Positions 1-5,773 of a stretch of 5,774 bases of DNA are shown here, one piece after another. The notes beneath the pieces were generated by a model, which was given only the letters and a program-made list of their open reading frames with translations, searched no databases and had not been told where the DNA came from. Numbering within the stretch: position 1 is the first letter of the stretch; each line of letters opens with the position of its first letter. The stretch covers positions 1 to 5,774 of the forward strand of contig JBMNVL010000116.1 in NCBI GenBank assembly GCA_050946775.1. Direction: 5' to 3'. The stretch is from UMGS1474 sp050946775. GTDB taxonomy: Bacteria; Bacillota; Clostridia; Oscillospirales; Acutalibacteraceae. The translations under genes and the position numbers were made by a program.

Positions 1-1
1 C

Positions 2-574
2 GCCGCCGTCCACAACATCGCCGCTATCGCCAGCGGCATTGCCCGCAGCGGCGCGGACGTCATCGCCATCGACGGTTTTCGCGGCGGCACCGGCGCGGCG
101 CCGACACGCATCCGCGACAACGTCGGCATCCCCGTCGAACTGGCGCTGGCCGCCGTGGACAAACGGCTCAGGGACGAGGGCATCCGCGGCAACGTTTCCC
201 TCGTCGTCGGCGGGTCGATCCGCTCGGCGGCCGACGTGGTCAAGGCGGTGGCGCTGGGCGCCGACGCCTGCTACGTCGCCACGGCGGCGCTGCTCGCCCT
301 CGGGTGCCACCTCTGCCGCACCTGTCAAAGCGGCAAGTGCAACTGGGGCATCGCCACCCAGCGCCCCGATCTGGTCAAGCGGCTCAATCCCGATATCGGC
401 TCGGCCCGGCTCGTCAATCTGATGACGGCGTGGCGACACGAGATCATGGAGATCATGGGCGGTATGGGGATCAATTCCATCGAGGCGTTGCGGGGCAACC
501 GCCTGATGCTGCGCGGCGTGGGGCTCAACGAAAAGGAACTGGAGATACTGGGTATCTCCCACGCGGGGGAATAA
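2..574 (+). CDS. Glutamate synthase, FMN/Fe-S synthase domain (GltB central-domain type), 5'-partial
   Basis: This is the C-terminal 190 codons of the glutamate synthase catalytic domain, where ammonia released from glutamine adds to 2-oxoglutarate and FMN plus an Fe-S cluster supply electrons. The frame is open from base 2, so the start is off-window; GTG at 155 is internal. Visible landmarks are GFRGGTGAAP (about residues 25-34), matching the GGTGA(S/A)P loop of GltB; VVGGSIRS (68-75), at the FMN-phosphate site of the TIM barrel; and GCHLCRTCQSGKCNWGIATQ (101-120), the Fe-S loop. The loop has Cys at 102, 105, 108 and 113, one more than the C-x5-C-x4-C of classical GltB. The protein ends soon after the barrel, without the GXGXG domain, which is encoded separately at 2249. 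This is the split, archaeal-like architecture. A glutamine amidotransferase domain is not seen and would be expected upstream. The stop is 3 bases before the next ATG. Family assignment is firm; subtype is inferred. Confidence 0.93.
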   Translation, partial: AAVHNIAAIASGIARSGADVIAIDGFRGGTGAAPTRIRDNVGIPVELALAAVDKRLRDEGIRGNVSLVVGGSIRSAADVVKAVALGADACYVATAALLALGCHLCRTCQSGKCNWGIATQRPDLVKRLNPDIGSARLVNLMTAWRHEIMEIMGGMGINSIEALRGNRLMLRGVGLNEKELEILGISHAGE

Positions 575-577
575 AAA

Positions 578-1018
578 ATGAAACGTGTCTATGTAAATGA
601 AGAATGGTGCCTCGGATGCCACTTGTGCGAATACAACTGCGCATACGCCAATTCCGGTTTGAAAGATATGGTCGTCGCCCTCAAGGACAAAAAGATCTTT
701 CCCAGGATCCGTGTGGAAGGCGAAGACAAGATCACCTTCGCCGTTTCCTGCCGTCACTGCACCGATCCCATCTGCCAAAAAAGCTGTATCGCCGGCGCCA
801 TATCCAAACAAGACGGCGTCGTGAAGATTGACAAAACCAAATGTGTCGGATGTCTTACCTGCGTGCTGGTGTGTCCTTACGGCGCGCTGGCGCCGGGAGA
901 AGACGGCATCATGCAAAAATGCGAGTTGTGTCTCGACAACGCCTGCGGCGCACCGGCGTGTGTCACCGGCTGTCCCAACCGGGCGATCGTCTACGAGGAA
1001 AGGAGTGAGGCACAATGA
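578..1018 (+). CDS. Four-cluster [4Fe-4S] ferredoxin-like electron-transfer protein (HycB/CooF/DmsB type)
   Basis: This 146-residue protein is probably a cytoplasmic electron carrier holding up to four [4Fe-4S] clusters. The Cys pattern is the one used by DmsB/HycB/CooF-like subunits: C11-x2-C14-x2-C17-x3-C21, then C58-x2-C61-x4-C66-x3-C70, then C89-x2-C92-x2-C95-x3-C99, and finally C115-x2-C118 with C128-x3-C132. An extra Cys123 gives 17 in total, one more than four clusters need. No signal peptide or membrane segment is visible. ATG 578 follows GGGGGA (565-570) at good spacing. The stop overlaps the next gene's start as ATGA, suggesting translational coupling to the oxidoreductase. Position between two glutamate synthase parts suggests that it wires the flavin oxidoreductase, or an external ferredoxin, to the FMN domain. 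That partner role is inferred; the ferredoxin fold is clear from the cysteines. Confidence 0.93.
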   Translation: MKRVYVNEEWCLGCHLCEYNCAYANSGLKDMVVALKDKKIFPRIRVEGEDKITFAVSCRHCTDPICQKSCIAGAISKQDGVVKIDKTKCVGCLTCVLVCPYGALAPGEDGIMQKCELCLDNACGAPACVTGCPNRAIVYEERSEAQ

Positions 1019-2247
1019 ACCGCTACGTGATTATCGGAAACGGCGTCGCCGCCGTCGGCTGCATCGAAGGCATCCGATCCCTCGACCGGGAAGGCGAGAT
1101 CACCGTGATCAGCGAAGAAAATCACCCGGTGTACGGCCGCCCGCTGATCTCCTATCTGCTGGAGGGCAAGACCGATACCGAACGGATGAAATACCGCCCG
1201 GAGGGATTCTACGAAGAGAACGGCTGCCGGATGCTTTACGGCAGGCGGGCGTTAACGGTTGACACCGCCGGTCGTTCGGTCACGCTGGACGACGGGACGT
1301 CCGTGGCCTACGACAAATTGTGCGTCGCCGCCGGATCACGTCCGTTCGTCCCGTCGTTTGACGGACTGGATACAGTGGAAAACAAGTTTTCCTTTATGAC
1401 TCTTGACGACGCGCTGGCGCTTGAAGCGGCGCTTTTTGAAAGCGCCCGTGTCCTGATCGTAGGCGCGGGACTCATCGGATTGAAATGCGCCGAAGGGATC
1501 CGGGACCGAGTGGGCAGCATCACCGTGTGCGATCTTGCCGACCGGGTGCTCTCCAGCATACTCGACGCAGACTGCGCCGCAACTGTTCAAAAGCATCTTG
1601 AGCAAAACGGCGTCACCTTTCTGCTGGGCGATACGGTTCAGCGTTTTGAGAAAAACCGCGCCTGTATGAAAAGCGGCGGCACGGTGGAGTTTGATCTGCT
1701 TGTACTTGCCGTCGGCGTGCGGGCGAACAGCGAGCTTGTAAAAGACGCGGGCGGTGAAGTAAACCGCGGTATTCTCGTGGACAACGCGATGAAAACGACG
1801 CTTGACGACGTGTACGCGGCAGGCGACTGCGCTCAGGGATACGACGCCTCGCTCGGCGAGCGGCGGGTCCTTGCCATTCTTCCCAACGCCTATATGCAGG
1901 GGCATACCGCCGGCGTGAATATGGCGGGAGGCGACCGATCCTTTGATACCGCCATTCCCATGAATTCCATCGGCTTCTTCGGTCTGCACATGATGACCGC
2001 CGGCGTATACGACGGCGACATGATCGAGGAAAAAGAAAACGGATCGATCCGGCGGTTATTCGTAAAAGACGGGCGGCTCGCGGGCTTTATCCTCATTGGC
2101 GAAACGGGCCGCGCGGGCATCTATACCTCGCTCATCCGGGAAAAGACGCCGTTGGATACCGTCGATTTCGACCTGACGAAAAAAGTGGCGTCCAATTTGA
2201 TTTTTTCACCCGATATCCGTAGAAAAAAGTTCGGAGGTGTAGTATAA
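1015..2247 (+). CDS. FAD/NAD(P)-dependent oxidoreductase, NirB N-terminal/rubredoxin reductase-like, glutamate synthase-associated
   Basis: This 410-residue flavoprotein of the pyridine nucleotide-disulphide oxidoreductase superfamily probably takes electrons from NAD(P)H and passes them on through the neighbouring ferredoxin. The N-terminal FAD-binding Rossmann motif is VIIGNGVAAVG (5-15), with Ala at the usual third Gly. YGRPLISYLL (40-49) matches the conserved flavin-proximal segment of this group. AAGSRP (105-110) is the ATG-like motif. A second dinucleotide fold, VLIVGAGLIG (146-155), should bind NAD(P)H, and VYAAGDCAQ (266-274) contacts FAD. Residues of about 315-385 resemble the C-terminal domain of NADH:rubredoxin reductases. 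No redox-active CxxC pair or Fe-S motif is visible, so it is not a standard GltD, which carries an N-terminal Fe-S domain. The start overlaps the previous stop by 4 bases, with GGAAAGGAG at 997-1005. Cofactor preference (NADH or NADPH) cannot be read with confidence. Confidence 0.9.
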   Translation: MNRYVIIGNGVAAVGCIEGIRSLDREGEITVISEENHPVYGRPLISYLLEGKTDTERMKYRPEGFYEENGCRMLYGRRALTVDTAGRSVTLDDGTSVAYDKLCVAAGSRPFVPSFDGLDTVENKFSFMTLDDALALEAALFESARVLIVGAGLIGLKCAEGIRDRVGSITVCDLADRVLSSILDADCAATVQKHLEQNGVTFLLGDTVQRFEKNRACMKSGGTVEFDLLVLAVGVRANSELVKDAGGEVNRGILVDNAMKTTLDDVYAAGDCAQGYDASLGERRVLAILPNAYMQGHTAGVNMAGGDRSFDTAIPMNSIGFFGLHMMTAGVYDGDMIEEKENGSIRRLFVKDGRLAGFILIGETGRAGIYTSLIREKTPLDTVDFDLTKKVASNLIFSPDIRRKKFGGVV

Positions 2248-2248
2248 T

Positions 2249-2968
2249 ATGATCGTTCAGGCAAAGGGTCTCGGTTACCGTGACATCAACGATAAACTGC
2301 GCGGTTCGGACAAGGACAATACCGTCAAGGGTTGTCTGGGTCAGCGTTTTATCGGCGCCGGTATGTCGGATATCTGCATAACGGTGGAAGGGGTTCCCGG
2401 CAACGCACTGGGCGCCTATCTCAACGGCGCAAAGATTACCGTAAACGGCAACGCGCAAGACGCCGTCGGCGACACGATGAACGACGGCGCCATCGTCATC
2501 CACGGAAGCGTGGGCGACGCGGTCGGATACGCCATGCGTGGCGGGAGCATTTACGTGAAGGGCGACGCGGGTTACCGCGCCGGGATCCATATGAAGGCGT
2601 ACAAGGAAAAAGTCCCCGTCATGGTCATCGGCGGCAAGGCCGGGAGCTTTCTCGGCGAATATCAGGCGGGCGGCGTGATCGTCGTTCTGGGACTCGGCGA
2701 GAGCGACAAAAAGATCGTCGGCAATTTTCCCTGCACGGGTATGCACGGCGGCAAGCTGATCCTGCGCTGCGATTGCCGTGACATCCGATTCCCGGACCAG
2801 GTGACGGCAAGACCGGCGACCGATGAAGACAAAGCCGAGATCGACCGGTACGTGTCCGCATACTGCCGGCTGTTCGGCGGGGACAAAGAGGAGCTGTTGG
2901 ACCATCCCTTCACGGTCGTGACGCCCGACAGCCAAAATCCGTATAAACAGTTGTACGTGGCCAATTAG
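2249..2968 (+). CDS. Glutamate synthase GXGXG domain protein (GltB C-terminal domain, free-standing)
   Basis: This 239-residue protein is the stand-alone equivalent of the C-terminal domain of GltB (the glutamate synthase alpha subunit domain 3 family). That domain forms a right-handed beta-helix of repeated G-x2-G-x3-G units and has a structural role supporting the synthase and amidotransferase domains. The repeats run from about residue 34 to 172, for example VPGNALGAYLNGAKITVNGN (49-68), the GDTMNDGAIVIHGSVGDAVG turn (74-93) and MRGGSIYVKGDAG (96-108). A later Gly-rich segment, KAGSFLGEYQAGGVIVVLGLG (130-150), closes the helix. The last 65 or so residues form an acidic, non-repetitive tail ending in NPYKQLYVAN. 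ATG 2249 sits one base after the upstream stop, with GGAGGTG at 2233-2239. Separate coding fits the split glutamate synthase of archaea and many anaerobes. It should assemble with the FMN-domain protein encoded upstream; no catalytic residues of its own are expected. Confidence 0.93.
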   Translation: MIVQAKGLGYRDINDKLRGSDKDNTVKGCLGQRFIGAGMSDICITVEGVPGNALGAYLNGAKITVNGNAQDAVGDTMNDGAIVIHGSVGDAVGYAMRGGSIYVKGDAGYRAGIHMKAYKEKVPVMVIGGKAGSFLGEYQAGGVIVVLGLGESDKKIVGNFPCTGMHGGKLILRCDCRDIRFPDQVTARPATDEDKAEIDRYVSAYCRLFGGDKEELLDHPFTVVTPDSQNPYKQLYVAN

Positions 2969-2994
2969 ACTATAACGGAAAGCGGGAGGATACC

Positions 2995-4206
2995 ATGAAA
3001 TATTCCAAGGAAGAAGTCATGCAATACGTTGTCGAGGAGGACGTGAAGTTCATCCGTCTGGCCTTTTGCGACGTGTTCGGGCGTCAAAAGAATATTTCGA
3101 TCATGCCGGATGAGCTGGAGCGCGCGTTTACCTGGGGCATCGCCTTTGACGCGTCCGCTATCGCCGGCTTCGGCGACGAGGCGTATTCCGATCTGTTCCT
3201 GCACCCCGATCCCGAAACGCTGACCTGGCTGCCCTGGCGACCGGAGCACGGCAAGGTGGTGCGGATGTTCTGCTCGATCACCTATCCCGACGGGAAACCG
3301 TTCGAATGCGATACGAGAAGTCTGCTCAAGCGGGCGGTCGACGACGCGGCACAGGCGGGTTACACTTTCTATTTCGGCGCCGAGCAGGAATTTTACCTAT
3401 TTGAACTGGATGAGAAAAATCAGCCCACAAAGACGCCGTATGACCGCGCCGGCTATATGGATATCGCACCGGAGGACATGGGCGAAAACGTCCGCCGCGA
3501 GATCTGCCTGACCCTCGAACAGATGGGTATCCGTCCGGAAAGCTCGCACCACGAGGAAGGCCCCGGGCAGAACGAGATCGATTTTCGTTACGCCGACGCC
3601 CTGACGGCGGCGGACAACGTCATGACCTTCCAGACGGTCGTCAAGACCGTGGCGCGCCGCAACGGTCTGTTTGCCGATTTTTCTCCGAAACCGCTTGAGG
3701 ACGAGCCCGGCAACGGCTTTCATATCAATATGTCGGTCCGTCCGGACGACTCCTCCGAAAAACTGACCCACATGATCGCAGGCGTGCTTGAGCGGGTGAT
3801 CCCGATGACCGTTTTTTTGGATCCTACCGAGGATTCTTACCGCCGGCTGGGTCAGCGCAAAGCGCCGCGCTACGTCTCATGGTCGGCGGAAAACCGCTCC
3901 CAGCTGGTGCGTATTCCCGCCGCCTCGCCGGAATTCCGCCGCGCCGAGCTGCGCTCCCCCGATCCTTTGGCCAACCCGTATATCGCCTTCGCTCTTCTGA
4001 TCCGGGCGGGACTGGAGGGCATTCAAAAACAGGCGGAGCTGCCAAAGCCGGTCGACGTCAACCTGTTCAAAGCCGACGAGAAAACCGTTTTGGGACTCGC
4101 AAAGCTGCCCCAGACGCTCACCGCCGCCAAAGCCGCCGCGCAAAACGACGATTTTATCAAAACGCACATACCCGCAAAGATCCTGGACATTTACTGTGCG
4201 GAATGA
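2995..4206 (+). CDS. glnA: Glutamine synthetase, class I, short clostridial-type form
   Basis: This enzyme makes glutamine from glutamate, ammonia and ATP, supplying the glutamate synthase encoded beside it. The N-terminal beta-grasp region contains FDASAIAGF (51-59). The catalytic region carries metal and ammonium-site residues in GAEQEF (128-133; Glu130, Glu132), SHHEEGPGQNEIDF (184-197; Glu187, Glu194) and GNGFHINMS (239-247; His243). Nucleotide and phosphate contacts lie in NRSQLVRIPA (300-309) and RRAELRSPDP (315-324; Glu318, Arg320). At 403 residues it is shorter than the usual 440-470. The loop after His243 is compact and the C-terminus stops about 25-30 residues early. Three odd sites are Lys289 where flap Glu normally sits in YEAP, Phe358 at the adenylylated Tyr, and Asp61 at the Bacillus feedback Arg62. 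The ATG at 2995 has GGGAGGA at 2984-2990, and the gap from the upstream stop is 26 bases. The family is certain; full synthetase activity is not proven by sequence. Confidence 0.93.
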   Translation: MKYSKEEVMQYVVEEDVKFIRLAFCDVFGRQKNISIMPDELERAFTWGIAFDASAIAGFGDEAYSDLFLHPDPETLTWLPWRPEHGKVVRMFCSITYPDGKPFECDTRSLLKRAVDDAAQAGYTFYFGAEQEFYLFELDEKNQPTKTPYDRAGYMDIAPEDMGENVRREICLTLEQMGIRPESSHHEEGPGQNEIDFRYADALTAADNVMTFQTVVKTVARRNGLFADFSPKPLEDEPGNGFHINMSVRPDDSSEKLTHMIAGVLERVIPMTVFLDPTEDSYRRLGQRKAPRYVSWSAENRSQLVRIPAASPEFRRAELRSPDPLANPYIAFALLIRAGLEGIQKQAELPKPVDVNLFKADEKTVLGLAKLPQTLTAAKAAAQNDDFIKTHIPAKILDIYCAE

Positions 4207-4224
4207 TCCGCGAACAATCCGGCG

Positions 4225-4234
4225 AAAGGAGGGG
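4225..4234 (+). promoter_or_regulatory. Ribosome-binding site fixing a TTG start
   Basis: AAAGGAGGGG lies 5-7 bases before the TTG at 4240. It is the strongest Shine-Dalgarno match nearby. There is no in-frame ATG until codon 55, well inside the receiver-like fold, so this site decides the start of the ANTAR gene. Confidence 0.8.
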
Positions 4235-4239
4235 ATCGC

Positions 4240-4824
4240 TTGAGTCTGCAGGAGCGGGTATACAGCGTTTTGGTCGTTTCGGCGTCTGAAAAACTCAATC
4301 AGGCTCTGCCTGAGATTTTTTCCGTCCCCGTCTTTTCGCCGGTTCAATTCGTTTCCAACGTCAGCGCCGCCAAACGGGCGGTCGCCGAGCGGGATTTTGA
4401 TATGGTGATCGTCAATTCTCCCCTGCCGGACGATACCGGACTCCATTTTGCGATCGACACCGTAAGCAGTTACCGGACCGTCGTCCTCTTTTTGGCCAGA
4501 ACGGAGCAATACGAGCAATCCTTCGACCAGCTTGCCGAGCACGGCGTGTTTTTGATAAGCAAGCCCACCTCCAAAACCTTCCTGCAGGTGGCCTCCGGCT
4601 GGCTGATCAGCGCCCGAGAACGGATCCGCAAAACCGAAACCAAAACGCTCTCCATCGAAGAAAAGATGAACGAGATTCGGCTGGTCAACCGCGCCAAATG
4701 GCTGCTCATCAGCGAGGGGAAGATGACCGAACCCGACGCTCACCGCTATATCGAAAAGCAGGCAATGGACCGCTGCGTGGCCAAACGCCAGATCGCCGAG
4801 GAGATCGTTAAGACCTACCGATAA
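4240..4824 (+). CDS. ANTAR-domain RNA-binding antiterminator with degenerate receiver domain
   Basis: This 194-residue regulator has the layout of response regulators with an ANTAR output domain (the AmiR/NasR/EutV class), which bind paired RNA hairpins in leaders and prevent termination. The N-terminal 1-120 region follows the receiver fold: a VYSVLVVSAS first strand (7-16), DFDMVIVNSPLPDDTG (52-67), the VVLFLAR strand (81-87) and conserved SKPTS (107-111). The phospho-acceptor Asp is replaced by Asn59 and the acidic pair after strand one is absent, so it is a pseudo-receiver. Residues of about 125-145 form a charged linker, probably coiled coil. The ANTAR domain (about 138-192) shows RAKWLLISEGKMTEPDAHRY and the IEKQAMD...IAEEIV helices. 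It starts with TTG, 33 bases after glnA, and is the last gene of the unit. The likely target is a leader RNA of this same nitrogen operon, which would be off-window. Fold is confident; target is inferred. Confidence 0.9.
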   Translation: MSLQERVYSVLVVSASEKLNQALPEIFSVPVFSPVQFVSNVSAAKRAVAERDFDMVIVNSPLPDDTGLHFAIDTVSSYRTVVLFLARTEQYEQSFDQLAEHGVFLISKPTSKTFLQVASGWLISARERIRKTETKTLSIEEKMNEIRLVNRAKWLLISEGKMTEPDAHRYIEKQAMDRCVAKRQIAEEIVKTYR

Positions 4825-4838
4825 TCGAAAATCCTTAT

Positions 4839-4888
4839 AAACACAAGGACGAGAGCCTGTTGGCTCTCGTCCTTGTGTTTTGTCTTTG
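4839..4888. terminator. Strong intrinsic terminator between convergent genes, probably bidirectional
   Basis: A perfect 19-bp inverted repeat (4839-4857 with 4862-4880) encloses a four-base TGTT loop. On the plus strand it runs straight into TTTTGTCTTT, closing the nitrogen operon 15 bases after its last stop. Read on the minus strand, the hairpin is preceded by an A-rich stretch and followed by TTTATAAGGATTTT, so it may also end the aminotransferase transcript, although that T-run is poorer. The other parts of the 112-base interval 4825-4936 show no further gene or repeat. Confidence 0.92.
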
Positions 4889-4936
4889 CCGCATATATCG
4901 CCATCGAGTTTTCAGATGTTCCCCTTGACGCGCGTT

Positions 4937-5773
4937 TTATCCCGCGCAGGCCGCCTTGAGAACGGCGACGGCGGTTTTGAGTTCCTCCCACGGGATATTC
5001 AGCGCCGGCAGCAGCCGCACCTTGGTTTTGGCGGTCAGGCAAAGCACCCCGTTTTCCAGGCAGCTTTTGACCACCTCGCCGGCCGGTTTTTGGGTGGCGA
5101 CGCCGATCATCAGGCCCAGACCGCTGACCCCGTCCACACCCGGTGCGCCGGTCAGCTCTTCAAAAATATAGGCGCTTTTTTTCCTGACCTCGTCCAGCAG
5201 CGCGTCGTCGATCCGCGAAAGCACGCTGATCGCCCCGGCGCAGCAGACAGGATTGCCGCCGAAGGTCGAGCCGTGATCGCCGGGCCGCAGGGTATCCTGC
5301 ACCTTTTCCCCAAACAGGGTGGCGCCGATGGGCAATCCGCCGCCCAAGCCCTTGGCGGTGGTCACGATATCGGGGGTGATCCCGTACTGCTCGTAGGCGT
5401 ACAGGGTGCCGGTGCGGCCGTTGCCGGTCTGCACCTCGTCGACGATCAGCAGAATATCCTCTTTCGCGGCGAAAGCGGCCACCGCCTGCACGAACCCTTC
5501 GTCCAGCGGCATCACGCCGCCTTCTCCCTGCACCGGCTCCATCATGATCGCCGCCGCTTTGCACTCCTTCGCCAGCGCCATCAGCGCCGCGGCGTCGTTG
5601 GCGGGGGTGGACGCGAAGCCCGGGGTCAGGGGCAAAAAGTCCTTGTGAAAGACCTCCTGCCCGGTAGCGGCCAGGGTCGCCAGCGTCCGCCCGTGAAAGC
5701 TGTTTTGCAGCGTCACGACGGTAAAATGATCGGCGCCCTTGTGTTCGGCGGCGTATTTGCGGGCGGTCTTGAT
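4937..5773 (-). CDS. argD: Acetylornithine aminotransferase-like class III PLP aminotransferase, 5'-partial
   Basis: This is the last 278 residues of a class III PLP-dependent aminotransferase, best matching ArgD. ArgD uses glutamate as amino donor to turn N-acetylglutamate semialdehyde into N-acetylornithine in arginine synthesis. In the visible part, NSFHGRTLATLAATGQ (24-39) is a hallmark of the family. EPVQGEGGV (79-87) and IVDEVQTGNGRTG (110-122, with PLP-ring Asp112) follow. Lys141 in TTAKGLGGGLPIGA should form the Schiff base. GDHGSTFGGNP (165-175) contacts the cofactor phosphate, and KVRLLPALNI (251-260) has the substrate-carboxylate Arg253. The frame stays open to the window edge; about 110 N-terminal residues are missing. 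The GTG at 5716 is an internal Val, not the start. It points toward the nitrogen operon and ends 56 bases beyond the hairpin. Related ornithine, GABA or succinylornithine aminotransferases cannot be fully excluded, but the motif set favours ArgD. Confidence 0.88.
   Translation of the reverse strand: MKTARKYAAEHKGADHFTVVTLQNSFHGRTLATLAATGQEVFHKDFLPLTPGFASTPANDAAALMALAKECKAAAIMMEPVQGEGGVMPLDEGFVQAVAAFAAKEDILLIVDEVQTGNGRTGTLYAYEQYGITPDIVTTAKGLGGGLPIGATLFGEKVQDTLRPGDHGSTFGGNPVCCAGAISVLSRIDDALLDEVRKKSAYIFEELTGAPGVDGVSGLGLMIGVATQKPAGEVVKSCLENGVLCLTAKTKVRLLPALNIPWEELKTAVAVLKAACAG

Noticed and set aside
155..574. A separate 139-residue gene starting at the GTG at 155
   Set aside because: The same frame is open back to base 2 and the upstream residues contain the GGTGAAP loop of glutamate synthase, so this GTG is an internal valine.
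1..574. The higher apparent GC of the glutamate synthase fragment than of the ferredoxin gene, as a possible transfer boundary
   Set aside because: The genes are tightly packed in one functional unit and highly expressed Gly/Ala-rich proteins can account for the difference; without genome-wide statistics it is not evidence of transfer.
1336..1989. A 217-codon open frame on the minus strand within the oxidoreductase gene
   Set aside because: It is fully embedded antisense to a well-supported flavoprotein and has no motifs; it is a composition artefact.
2132..2935. A long open frame (267 codons) on the minus strand
   Set aside because: It lies wholly opposite the GXGXG gene and the end of the oxidoreductase gene, has no recognisable motif and no good ribosome-binding site, and is explained by GC-rich codon bias leaving the antisense frame open.
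4198..4237. Small inverted repeats around the glnA stop and before the ANTAR ribosome-binding site (GCGGA/TCCGC and GATCC/GGATC)
   Set aside because: The stems are only 5 bp, expected by chance at this GC content, with no T-run and no resemblance to the paired hexaloop hairpins bound by ANTAR proteins.
3877..4743. A 288-codon open frame on the minus strand opposite glnA and the ANTAR gene
   Set aside because: Both opposite-strand genes have clear family motifs throughout; the antisense frame shows only low-complexity Gly/Arg-rich text and spans two unrelated genes and the gap between them.
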